NCBI GenBank assembly: GCA_016703535.1
Contig: JADJBV010000001.1
Span: forward strand, 6,252,001-6,316,000
Source of the DNA: Deltaproteobacteria bacterium
GTDB lineage: Bacteria > Myxococcota > Kuafuiibacteriia > Kuafuiibacteriales > Kuafuiibacteriaceae
Reading direction: 5' to 3'
Length of the DNA stretch: 64,000 nucleotides
Position numbers and translations under genes: made by a program. This document shows positions 18,405-25,741 of this stretch, in pieces. The stretch's first letter is position 1; the number at the start of each line of letters is the position of its first letter. The notes below the pieces were generated by a model. That model did not search any database and was not told the origin of the DNA. It saw only the letters and a program-made list of their open reading frames with translations.

Positions 18405-19337
18405 ATGAAAGTCCTCGGCTTGATCTGGGCGCTGGGGGTGGCCGCGCCCGACGGGGCGGGGGCCATCGACGTCTACCTCGCGACCGAGTTCCCCCCGGCG
18501 GACGGCTTTTCTTCGGGGAAAAAGGGCCCAGGGCGGGTCGCCATCGGGCACGGGCGCGTGCGACGGATCGAGGCCACCGACGACGGGTTCAGCGTCGCCA
18601 TCGAACACCTCTACTACGAAAACCTGGAGCAAAAGCGGGTGGTGTCCACCACGCAGGGCCTGGAGGCCGTTGCGGTGACCGAAGGGGCCTTGGTCACGCG
18701 GGGACAGTGGTTGGGCCGAGCCAAAACGAAAGCGCAAGTTGTCTTGCAGATTCTTCCAGAGCAAGACGGCCTCCCTGGCACGGCCCGCCAACTCCAGGCC
18801 TTCCTCAAAGGACGGGGCCAGCTCTTCGTGCCCCAGTCCGAGGTGGTGTTGTGGGTGGTCGACCAAGAGCGCTACGAGCTGCGGCGTTATCACCGCGGCG
18901 CTTTGGTGGATCGGTTGGAGATCGGGCTGGGGCAAGCCAAAGGCGCGAAGGTTCGGCAAGGTGACTTGCGAACGCCCAAAGGCATGTACTTCGTGATCGA
19001 CAAACACCGAGGCCAGTTTTCGGGGCGATACGGCGCCTACTTCGGCGGCCACTGGATCAAGATCAACTACCCGAACCCCTGGGACGCCGCTCGCGGACAG
19101 GCCACGGGCCTGATCGACGCTGGGATCGCCGAGCGGATCGGCCGCGCCTGGGCGGAACGACGCGCCACCCACGAAGGCACGCCGTTGGGCGGTGGCATCG
19201 GCTTTCACGGCTGGAACGGCGAGTGGAGCGGCGAAGGTGGAGCCCACCTCTCTTGGGGTTGTGTGGTCCTCCACAACCCGGACATCAGTCGGGTGTGGGA
19301 CGAGATCCCGATCGGCGCGATGGTGGTGATCCTCTGA
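18405..19337 (+). CDS. L,D-transpeptidase (YkuD) fused to an M23-like domain
   Basis: ATG 18405 gives 310 residues with a short signal peptide (MKVLGLIWALGVAAPDGAGA). The N-terminal half resembles the lysostaphin-like M23 peptidase fold (VRRIEATDDGFSVAIEHLYY, then VAVTEGALVTRGQWLG), keeping one His but lacking an obvious full metal set, so it is probably structural. The C-terminal half is a YkuD domain with His268 in GFHGWNG and catalytic Cys286 in HLSWGCVVLHN. YkuD enzymes make 3-3 peptidoglycan cross-links or attach proteins to peptidoglycan. A longer frame opens at 18303, but the signal peptide favours 18405. Two palindrome copies lie in this gene. Confidence 0.8.
   Translation: MKVLGLIWALGVAAPDGAGAIDVYLATEFPPADGFSSGKKGPGRVAIGHGRVRRIEATDDGFSVAIEHLYYENLEQKRVVSTTQGLEAVAVTEGALVTRGQWLGRAKTKAQVVLQILPEQDGLPGTARQLQAFLKGRGQLFVPQSEVVLWVVDQERYELRRYHRGALVDRLEIGLGQAKGAKVRQGDLRTPKGMYFVIDKHRGQFSGRYGAYFGGHWIKINYPNPWDAARGQATGLIDAGIAERIGRAWAERRATHEGTPLGGGIGFHGWNGEWSGEGGAHLSWGCVVLHNPDISRVWDEIPIGAMVVIL
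18734..18747. repeat. Palindrome copy 6, GCAAG-TTGT-CTTGC
   Basis: Perfect copy in the YkuD fusion gene, read as CAA GTT GTC TTG (Gln-Val-Val-Leu). Confidence 0.8.
18956..18969. repeat. Palindrome copy 7, GCAAG-GTGA-CTTGC
   Basis: Perfect copy 209 bp after copy 6, in the same gene and frame: CAA GGT GAC TTG (Gln-Gly-Asp-Leu). Confidence 0.8.
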
Positions 19338-19350
19338 CTTGGATCGGCGT

Positions 19351-20376
19351 TTACGGGCAAAAGAAGGCGTGGCCCCAGGTCAGGTGCCCCGCCCGGATCG
19401 GCAAGGTGGTCTGGGACGGGAGCGGGGCCTCCCAGGCGTTGAGCTCTCGACGACAGTCGGACGGTTCGGTGACACCCAACGCTACGGTCCCGGGCTTGAC
19501 GTTGAGGACGCCACCGATCCCCAAGGGGGAGGTGCGATCACGGGACGGGTCGAGGTAGCCCATGTCATCGGTGTAGAAGATCTGCCCTTGAGCGGGGGTG
19601 AGGGCCACCTTGGCGTTGGCGAGCGACCATTGGGGCCCGTTGACGATGAACACCACCTGGCCCGCGGTGGAGGAGACGGTCACCGCCACCTTGTGCAAAA
19701 TTTGAGAGAAGTGATCGTTGCTCACCACCGGAAAACTCAACACGTCGTTGTTGTCCGGAGTGCGAACCGGATAGAGGTGGGGCGGCATCCCGTAGCCCCG
19801 GGCCACCAACAACACCTCGTCTGCGGGTGACAGGCCCTCCAGCTCGACCACTCCTTCGCGATCGGTGCGGCGGCAACGTTCACCCGCGGTCAGCTCCAAA
19901 CACACATCCAAGCCTTCGGCCGGGCCCGCCGCCACGTAGCCCAGCTGGACCCGGCGCCGGGCGGGCGCGTGCTCCAAGTAGCTGAAACGGGCCTCGGGCC
20001 ATGGTTGTCCGACCGGTTCGGACGGTCCCCAACCCAAGGCGCCATCCATCCACAAAAGGCGAGACTCCAAGCCGTCCAGAGGCAAGACCCGCCCTTCGGG
20101 ATCGGTCGCGAGCGCACCCGCCGGCAAATACAGCTCTTCCAAGGTCCGGTCGTAGCGGATCAGTCGGGCCTCTACCTCTTCCGGTTGACCGTCGAATTCG
20201 ATGGGCCCGACCGGCTCACCGGCCCGAATCGCCAAGCCGCGGATCAGGCCGGAAGGAACTCGGTACGCCAAGATCGCCGACTGGGCGCCCTCCAGATCCC
20301 CCAACGGCACGTACCGATCGCCGGTGCAGCCCCACGTCAGCCCGGCCAAGCCGAGGAAGATCCCGCAGCGCCCCAC
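19351..20376 (-). CDS. Lipoprotein of unknown function
   Basis: From GTG 20376 the protein is 341 residues with a hydrophobic signal (GIFLGLAGLTWGC) ending in a lipobox cysteine. An open frame extends to 20541, but that would overlap the divergent DAC-domain gene (start 20485) and put about 55 polar residues ahead of the signal; a GAGGG just upstream of 20376 supports the shorter form. The mature part contains a carboxypeptidase-regulatory-like stretch (AEGLDVCLELTAGERCRRTD, VVELEGLSPADEVLLVARGY) and a C-terminal beta-rich region (ANAKVALTPAQGQIFYTDDM). No catalytic motif is seen. The stop codon is 14 bp from the stop of the YkuD gene, a convergent arrangement. Confidence 0.6.
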   Translation of the reverse strand: MGRCGIFLGLAGLTWGCTGDRYVPLGDLEGAQSAILAYRVPSGLIRGLAIRAGEPVGPIEFDGQPEEVEARLIRYDRTLEELYLPAGALATDPEGRVLPLDGLESRLLWMDGALGWGPSEPVGQPWPEARFSYLEHAPARRRVQLGYVAAGPAEGLDVCLELTAGERCRRTDREGVVELEGLSPADEVLLVARGYGMPPHLYPVRTPDNNDVLSFPVVSNDHFSQILHKVAVTVSSTAGQVVFIVNGPQWSLANAKVALTPAQGQIFYTDDMGYLDPSRDRTSPLGIGGVLNVKPGTVALGVTEPSDCRRELNAWEAPLPSQTTLPIRAGHLTWGHAFFCP

Positions 20377-20484
20377 CCCCTCACTGTGGGCGAGCGGGCG
20401 GGCCTGGTCCAGAGGGGCAGCCCCACTCCGTCCGCTCTCTTTTGGTCTCAGGTTCTCGTCGGGCCGTAAGTTGGGCATGCTGAG

Positions 20485-21743
20485 GTGGTGCAACGTGGCC
20501 CCGCCTACCCCCCGGACCTGCTCGACTACGTCCTGACGCACTGGCCCGAGGGGAGCGCCTTGACGGTGAACCCGGAACGACTGGGCGAGGCCCTTTCGGC
20601 TTGTTTTCAGGCCTCTTTGACCGCCGAGGAGGGGCGCCCCACCCGCTTCCGCCTGTTGTTGACCGATCCGCGCTCATTGCCCGAAGACGGCCGCCCCAAC
20701 GAAGGAGTTCTGCGGCTCCGCTTCGATCACGTCCGACCATTTTCTGCGGACGAGCTGCGACGACTCAGCCCCTCGGCGCCTTTCGAGACCACCTTGATCG
20801 GCGCCGGTGAAGACGAAGATCGGCTCAAGATCTGGGGCCTGGCCCACTCCGGCCCGGCCTGGTTGGCGCCGACCTGGGGCGGACGAGCGTCGGTGCCGAT
20901 CTGGACCTCGGGACCGATCATCCACGTGACGGGCCCAGGCCAGCTGGCAGTGCGTTGTGCGGGGAAGTTGGTGGGCGGACTGGAACGCGGCGCCTTGGTC
21001 GACGCCACCATGGACGTCTTCGACTCCGAGTGGTTGCCGGGCTTGTTCCAGGCTCAACGGGAAGAGGTGCGGGAAGAACACCAGTCCCGTCAACTTGGCT
21101 TGCAATCACCAACCTCGGTCGAACATTCGCTGATCCGCACCGTGGGCCAACACATGTTGCGGCGGGCGATCCAATTGATCCGCGGGGCCCGGCACGGGGG
21201 GATGATCCTCTTCGTGGAGTCTCGTTCGATGCCCGCCTGCCTTCGGGCGATCCGGCTCAAGTACCGCTTCAGCGCCGACGAACCGACCCGGCGTTACCGC
21301 ACCTTGTTGCTGCAGATGATCGATCAGATGGCCAACGGGACCTTGGCGCCGTCGGTGGGTTGGTCCGACTTTGCCTTGGATACCAGCCCGGCGCTGGAGA
21401 GCATGGAGCGCTCGATCTTCGAGCTGAGCCGAGTGATCGCTGGGTTGGCCGCGACCGATGGCGCGGTGGTCCTCGACAAACGCTTCGAGGTGATCGGTTT
21501 TGGAGCAGAGGTTTCGGCCGAGTTGCCGGCGCCGGATCGAGTGTTTCGGGCGATCGACGTGGAGGGCCACGTGCGGGAGAGCGAGCCGGGGAGAGTGTGG
21601 GCACGCGCCATCGGGCCGCCTACCGCTTCGTGCAGGATCATCCTCGGGGGCTGGCGATCGTGATCTCCCACGACGGCCAGGTCCGCTTCGTGGCCCACCA
21701 AGACGGTGAGGTCGTGTATTGGGAGCAGTCCGTCAGCCCGTGA
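20485..21743 (+). pseudogene. Diadenylate-cyclase (DAC)-domain protein, frameshifted
   Basis: The first frame (20485-21663) encodes an N-terminal domain of about 220 residues and the first part of a DAC/DisA_N-like domain, including the DGA motif (ATDGAVVLDKRFEVIGFG). It then leaves the family pattern after GHVRESEPGRV. From 21597 another frame restores it: GTRHRAAYRFVQDHPRGLAI, then VISHDGQVRFVAHQDG, to a stop at 21743. GTRHRAA is the hallmark of DAC enzymes, which make cyclic di-AMP from two ATP. The break is in gagaGTGTGGG, consistent with a 2-bp GT duplication or a 1-bp loss. Without it the protein would be about 419 residues. It may be a pseudogene, a sequencing error or a phase-variable gene. 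The two-part layout suggests a DACNV-type sensor. Confidence 0.7.
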
Positions 21744-21788
21744 TCGGATCAAAGGCGGGCGCCCTTGCCTTTCCGCGGGTAGGCAGGA

Positions 21789-23639
21789 ATGAATAAACTG
21801 AACGGACAGGACACGTTGAGGACCCGGCCTGCCCCCAGCGCCCCGCCCTTGCGGGAGATCGACGCTCCCTCGGAGCCCACCTCGGTCGACCCTTCGAACC
21901 TCAAGGCCCCCGAGCTCAAGGGCGAGGCCTCGCCGGTGGTGCTCGATCCGCCGGTGGCCACCGGCCTCTCCAAGGCCAGCCGCTCCAGCTACCAAGGTTT
22001 CTTCGGGCGAGTGGGTGCCCGTTTAGGGGCCTGGTTCGGGACCTACGAGGCGCGCAACCTCGCTTGCAGCGCGGTTCTGCTCGGTGCGTCGCGGGTCTTC
22101 GAGCCGGCCCCGGGCGCCCCGCTCGGCAAACCCGTGGGGGTGGTCGATCCGCCGCCTTACATCGTGGCCTTGACCAAGCGACTCTTCGACACCAAAAGCC
22201 ACGAGATCCCGGGGGTCTTGGCAGAGCTCAGGCCAGCCCAGATCGCCGAACTCGACGCGGCGTTTGGTGACGGTTGGGGCGCCGCGTCCTTTTCGGTGCG
22301 AGAGTTCATCCACAACAACACCGACGGCGCCGACACCCGAGAGGCCCTGCGGATCTTGGACGAGAAGTTGGTGCAGCTCTTTCGCGGCAACGATCGACCG
22401 GTCCACGATCTGGCGAGGGATCCTTCCGGGATCTTCGCCCCGGCCAGCGATGGGCGGCTGCCCCAGACCATCCACAAGATCTTGGAGCTGCGCCGCCTCA
22501 AGCGCCTCGACCTGGAAGATCTGGCCACCCGTCACGAGATCACCGCCAACAACGCCCTGGAGCTGCACAGCTCTCCACCAAGGGCCTTCGCCCGGATGAT
22601 GGAGGCCATCGAGCAGGCCGAAGACTTCGTGCACGTGGCCTTCTTCATCTGGAAGGGTCACCGGGGTGAACAACTGGCCGACGCGCTGATCAAAAAAGCT
22701 CAAGAGGGCAAGACCGTGCGGGTGATCGTCGACGAAGCCGGGGGCTGGTTGGGCGGGAAGCCGGGCCAGCTCGAGGCCTTGATCGAGCGGATGAGGGCGG
22801 GTGGGGTCCAGGTGGAGTGCAACCGAGTGATCGACACCGGGCGGCCCACGGGCGTTCTGGGTTCACCCGATCACCGAAAGACCGTGGTGGTGGATGGCAA
22901 GGTCGCCTTCGTGGGCGGCGTCAACGTCGGCGATGAATACGTCGACACGTGGCACGACCTGGTCCTCGAGTGCCAAGGTGACCTGGTCCACCAGATCCAC
23001 GCCGAGTGGTTCTTGAGCTGGATGGCCCTGGGGGGCTACGTCGATCCTTGGTTGAGCGACCAGGGCCTACGGGACCGCTATTTCCCGCGCTCCGAGCCGG
23101 TCGGCGACACCCGGGCCAAGGTCACTCAAACCATCCCCGGCATCAACCCAGAGATCGTCGCCAGCTTGGTGCAGCTCCTCGAACAAGCCCGGATCTCGAT
23201 CGATCTCGAAAATCCGTACATCACCGAGGACGACATCCACCGAGCCCTGGAGCGAGCCTTGGCTCGAGGCGTGAAGGTTCGGATCATCATCCCCGCCGAA
23301 AACAACCACTTCTTCTGCGACCTGATCGCCCGGCCGGCCTTTCGACGGATGTTGGACGCGGGCGCCGAGATCTGGGCCTACCCCGGCATGGCCCACGGCA
23401 AGGTGTTGATCGTCGATCGCCGCCACGTTTCGGTCGGCACCGCCAACCTGGATCGCCTCAGCCTCCACAAGATCTCCGAGCTCAACGTGGTGGTCGACGA
23501 CCCGGAGTTCGCAGAACAAACCGTCACCGAGGTCTTCGAGCGAGATCTGAAGAAGAGCGATCGGCTGAGCCCGGAAGACATCACCCTGCTCCAGCGCCTG
23601 CTCGGAACGGCCGGGCGACCCTTGGCGCCGATGGTCTAG
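21789..23639 (+). CDS. Phospholipase D family protein (cardiolipin synthase-like)
   Basis: 616 residues with two HKD motifs: His362-x-Lys364-x4-Asp369 in DHRKTVVVDG and His536-x-Lys538-x4-Asp543 in AHGKVLIVDR. Each is followed by the usual Gly/Asn segment (GGVNVGD, GTANLDR). This is the cardiolipin synthase/PLD superfamily, which forms a phospho-His intermediate on phosphodiesters. Unlike classical cardiolipin synthases it shows no N-terminal transmembrane helices. It instead has about 220 extra residues: a Pro-rich start, then two helical segments (PPYIVALTKRLFDTKSHEIP). This may be a soluble or peripheral enzyme, or a secreted lipase; the choice is open. A near-palindrome, GCAAC-CTCG-CTTGC, is at 22054-22067. 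The 3' end lies 7 bp from the tRNA. Confidence 0.85.
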   Translation: MNKLNGQDTLRTRPAPSAPPLREIDAPSEPTSVDPSNLKAPELKGEASPVVLDPPVATGLSKASRSSYQGFFGRVGARLGAWFGTYEARNLACSAVLLGASRVFEPAPGAPLGKPVGVVDPPPYIVALTKRLFDTKSHEIPGVLAELRPAQIAELDAAFGDGWGAASFSVREFIHNNTDGADTREALRILDEKLVQLFRGNDRPVHDLARDPSGIFAPASDGRLPQTIHKILELRRLKRLDLEDLATRHEITANNALELHSSPPRAFARMMEAIEQAEDFVHVAFFIWKGHRGEQLADALIKKAQEGKTVRVIVDEAGGWLGGKPGQLEALIERMRAGGVQVECNRVIDTGRPTGVLGSPDHRKTVVVDGKVAFVGGVNVGDEYVDTWHDLVLECQGDLVHQIHAEWFLSWMALGGYVDPWLSDQGLRDRYFPRSEPVGDTRAKVTQTIPGINPEIVASLVQLLEQARISIDLENPYITEDDIHRALERALARGVKVRIIIPAENNHFFCDLIARPAFRRMLDAGAEIWAYPGMAHGKVLIVDRRHVSVGTANLDRLSLHKISELNVVVDDPEFAEQTVTEVFERDLKKSDRLSPEDITLLQRLLGTAGRPLAPMV

Positions 23640-23646
23640 GGGGGGA

Positions 23647-23719
23647 TGCCCAGTCCCGGAATCGAACCAGGGACACACGGATTTTCAATCCGTTGCTCTA
23701 CCAACTGAGCTAACTGGGC
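23647..23719 (-). tRNA. tRNA-Phe (GAA)
   Basis: Read on the minus strand the 73-nt sequence folds as a cloverleaf. The acceptor arm GCCCAGT pairs with ACTGGGC, the D-arm is GCTC/GAGC, and the anticodon stem ACGGA/TCCGT encloses loop TTGAAAA with anticodon GAA. The variable region is GTGTC, and the T-arm CCTGG/CCGGG has loop TTCGATT. The discriminator is A and CCA is not encoded. Confidence 0.97.
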
Positions 23720-23733
23720 CTAAAAGGAGCTTC

Positions 23734-23762
23734 CCTTTAGCTGGCGGTCGGGCGCCTGCCAA
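23734..23762 (-). promoter_or_regulatory. Candidate promoter of tRNA-Phe
   Basis: On the minus strand TTGGCA and TAAAGG are separated by 17 bp and lie 14 bp upstream of the tRNA 5' end. The -35 matches consensus at 5 of 6, the -10 at about 3 of 6. Prediction only. Confidence 0.4.
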
Positions 23763-23849
23763 GAAAAAAGCGCGGACCAGGCCAGGGGTTGGGGCCCGGG
23801 ATGGTGCCGGCTCGCCGTCGCACCTGGTCTGTACTAGCCTGGCGGCGTC

Positions 23850-25736
23850 TTGGCCGGATCGCTGCTCGGCGTGGTGTTGATCGTGGCCACCAGCAGCGGG
23901 GCCTTGGCCGAGTTGCCGGCGGGGATCAGCCTGATCGCCACCGCCACCAGCGCCGACGAGGTCGGGGACCTCCCCTTATCCCTCGAGGAGTTGGCGCTAT
24001 TGGAGACCTTGGCCACCGCCACCACCAGCGCCCCGCTTTTGGTGCCCCCCATCTTCGAGCCCCCCGCACTTGGACCGGCCTCGGGACGGCACCTCGGGCG
24101 AACCCGGCTGGTGGAGACCGGGGCCCGGACGGTGGTCGAGGCCTTGTCGCTCCTCCCGGGCCTGGGCTGGTCCCATCGCGGCGCCGAGCGGGCCACCTTG
24201 ATCTACGACGGCGTGGAGCTCGAGCCCTTCCCCTCGAGCCCAGGCGCCAACGGTTGGTTGGGCGTCGACCCCCGCTTTTTTGGCGGCGTAAGGTTGCGGC
24301 CCAGCGCAGGGCTGAACGCGAGCAGCGACGGGGCTCGGCCATCGTTGGAGCTCGAGCACCGCCCTATACCTGGCGCCTGGTCCTCTGAGGCCAACACCCT
24401 GCTGCACAGCGCCGATCGCTCCAGCAGCCTCTACGGCGCGGTCCAGGGTGGGGTCGGGCCGGTCTCGGCCTCCTTGGCCTTGGCCTACCTCGATCAAAAG
24501 CCGCTGCGGATCGCGCCCGAGGTCGATGAAAGCGCCCGCTACGGCGAGGCCCAACGTTGGAACGGCTCGGCCCGGCTCCACTTGTGGGGAGACGAAGAGG
24601 CGGGGTTGCAGCTCACGGCCGGTGGCGACCTGGACCGACAGCAGAACCAAGTGATCTACGACAGCTTGGGACGGAGCCTCGGCCGAGACGAGTTGGGCCA
24701 ACGACACCTGGGCTTTTTGCGCCTCGACTGGCGGGGCCCTCGGGGTTCGCTGTTTTTGGTCGGCGCCCATCAAGGGTGGCGGCGTCAACGCACCGATCCC
24801 AACGGCGAACGCCTCGATCGCGCCGATCAGCTCCAGCTGCGCGGGTCGGCCCAATATCGTTTGTGGGGCGAACTCGAGGGCGAGGTGGGGGGTCTCTTGG
24901 CGGCCGGCCCGAGTCGAGGCACGGGCTACCGGGGGCGGGCCCAGCGGGCCGAGGCGTTCGTGTCTTTGTCCTCGACCTGGTCCCGGCTTTTGGCCCGGGC
25001 CAGCGCCCGTTATTCACACCGCCAGGTCGAGCTGGACGAGGTGGGCGTGGCCCAGGCCGATCGGCTGTTGGCCGAGGGTGCGCTGGAGTTGGGGGTGGTG
25101 GGCCCCCTCTCTTTGAGCGCCGCCTTTCGCCAAGGGCACCAACTGCCGACCGTGGAAGCTTGGCACCAGATCCGGGGGCGAGCCCAAACGTTGCCCCAAT
25201 CTACTGAATGGATCGCGGAGGTCGGACCTCGGCTCCGCTTCGGTGACGCCTTCGTGGACCTGGTGGCCTACTACCAAAACCGCGACGAGGTGCTCCTGCC
25301 CGACAACCTGGGCAGCACCTTCTTGGCGCTGAACACCGCCGGCTTGGAGCTCGAAGGCGCGGTCCCGCTGGGGGGCTTCACCTTCGCCGGCGCCTTGGCG
25401 TGGGCCGAGGTCCGGGGTCCTGCAGATCGCCCGTATTTGCGGTCGCCGTCGCTCGAAGGCTTGCTCAGCGTTCGCCACGACTTCGCGGCGCGGCAGGCTT
25501 TTTTGGAGGTGCACCTGCGCGGCGGGACCAGCGGCCTCCATCTGTGGTCGGAAGCGCCGGCCTTTCAGCCTGATCCCTATCTGCGGGCCGGCCTGCGAGG
25601 TGGCCTGGACCTGGGCTTGGGCCTGAGCCTCTTGTTGGCCGTCGAAAACGCCTTCGATCGACCGATCGTCTTGCCCGACACCTTGGTCCCGAGCGCCGGC
25701 CTCGATCTATCGGCCAGCCTGACCTGGGCGCTCTAG
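23850..25736 (+). CDS. TonB-dependent outer-membrane receptor
   Basis: 628 residues from a TTG start. The signal peptide ends around ATSSGALA. A plug domain follows (TVVEALSLLPGLGWSHRG, ATLIYDGVELEPF), then a long beta-barrel of alternating hydrophobic and aromatic residues with strands such as GSLFLVGAHQGWRRQRTD and PRLRFGDAFVDLVAYYQNR, ending in SLTWAL. The terminal residue is Leu rather than the usual Phe. The plug is small and no TonB box is obvious, so this could be a short-plug receptor; substrate is unknown (ferric siderophore, cobalamin or sugar). It is convergent with the PEGA pseudokinase gene with 5 bp between stops. Confidence 0.8.
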   Translation: MAGSLLGVVLIVATSSGALAELPAGISLIATATSADEVGDLPLSLEELALLETLATATTSAPLLVPPIFEPPALGPASGRHLGRTRLVETGARTVVEALSLLPGLGWSHRGAERATLIYDGVELEPFPSSPGANGWLGVDPRFFGGVRLRPSAGLNASSDGARPSLELEHRPIPGAWSSEANTLLHSADRSSSLYGAVQGGVGPVSASLALAYLDQKPLRIAPEVDESARYGEAQRWNGSARLHLWGDEEAGLQLTAGGDLDRQQNQVIYDSLGRSLGRDELGQRHLGFLRLDWRGPRGSLFLVGAHQGWRRQRTDPNGERLDRADQLQLRGSAQYRLWGELEGEVGGLLAAGPSRGTGYRGRAQRAEAFVSLSSTWSRLLARASARYSHRQVELDEVGVAQADRLLAEGALELGVVGPLSLSAAFRQGHQLPTVEAWHQIRGRAQTLPQSTEWIAEVGPRLRFGDAFVDLVAYYQNRDEVLLPDNLGSTFLALNTAGLELEGAVPLGGFTFAGALAWAEVRGPADRPYLRSPSLEGLLSVRHDFAARQAFLEVHLRGGTSGLHLWSEAPAFQPDPYLRAGLRGGLDLGLGLSLLLAVENAFDRPIVLPDTLVPSAGLDLSASLTWAL

Positions 25737-25741
25737 GGCCC

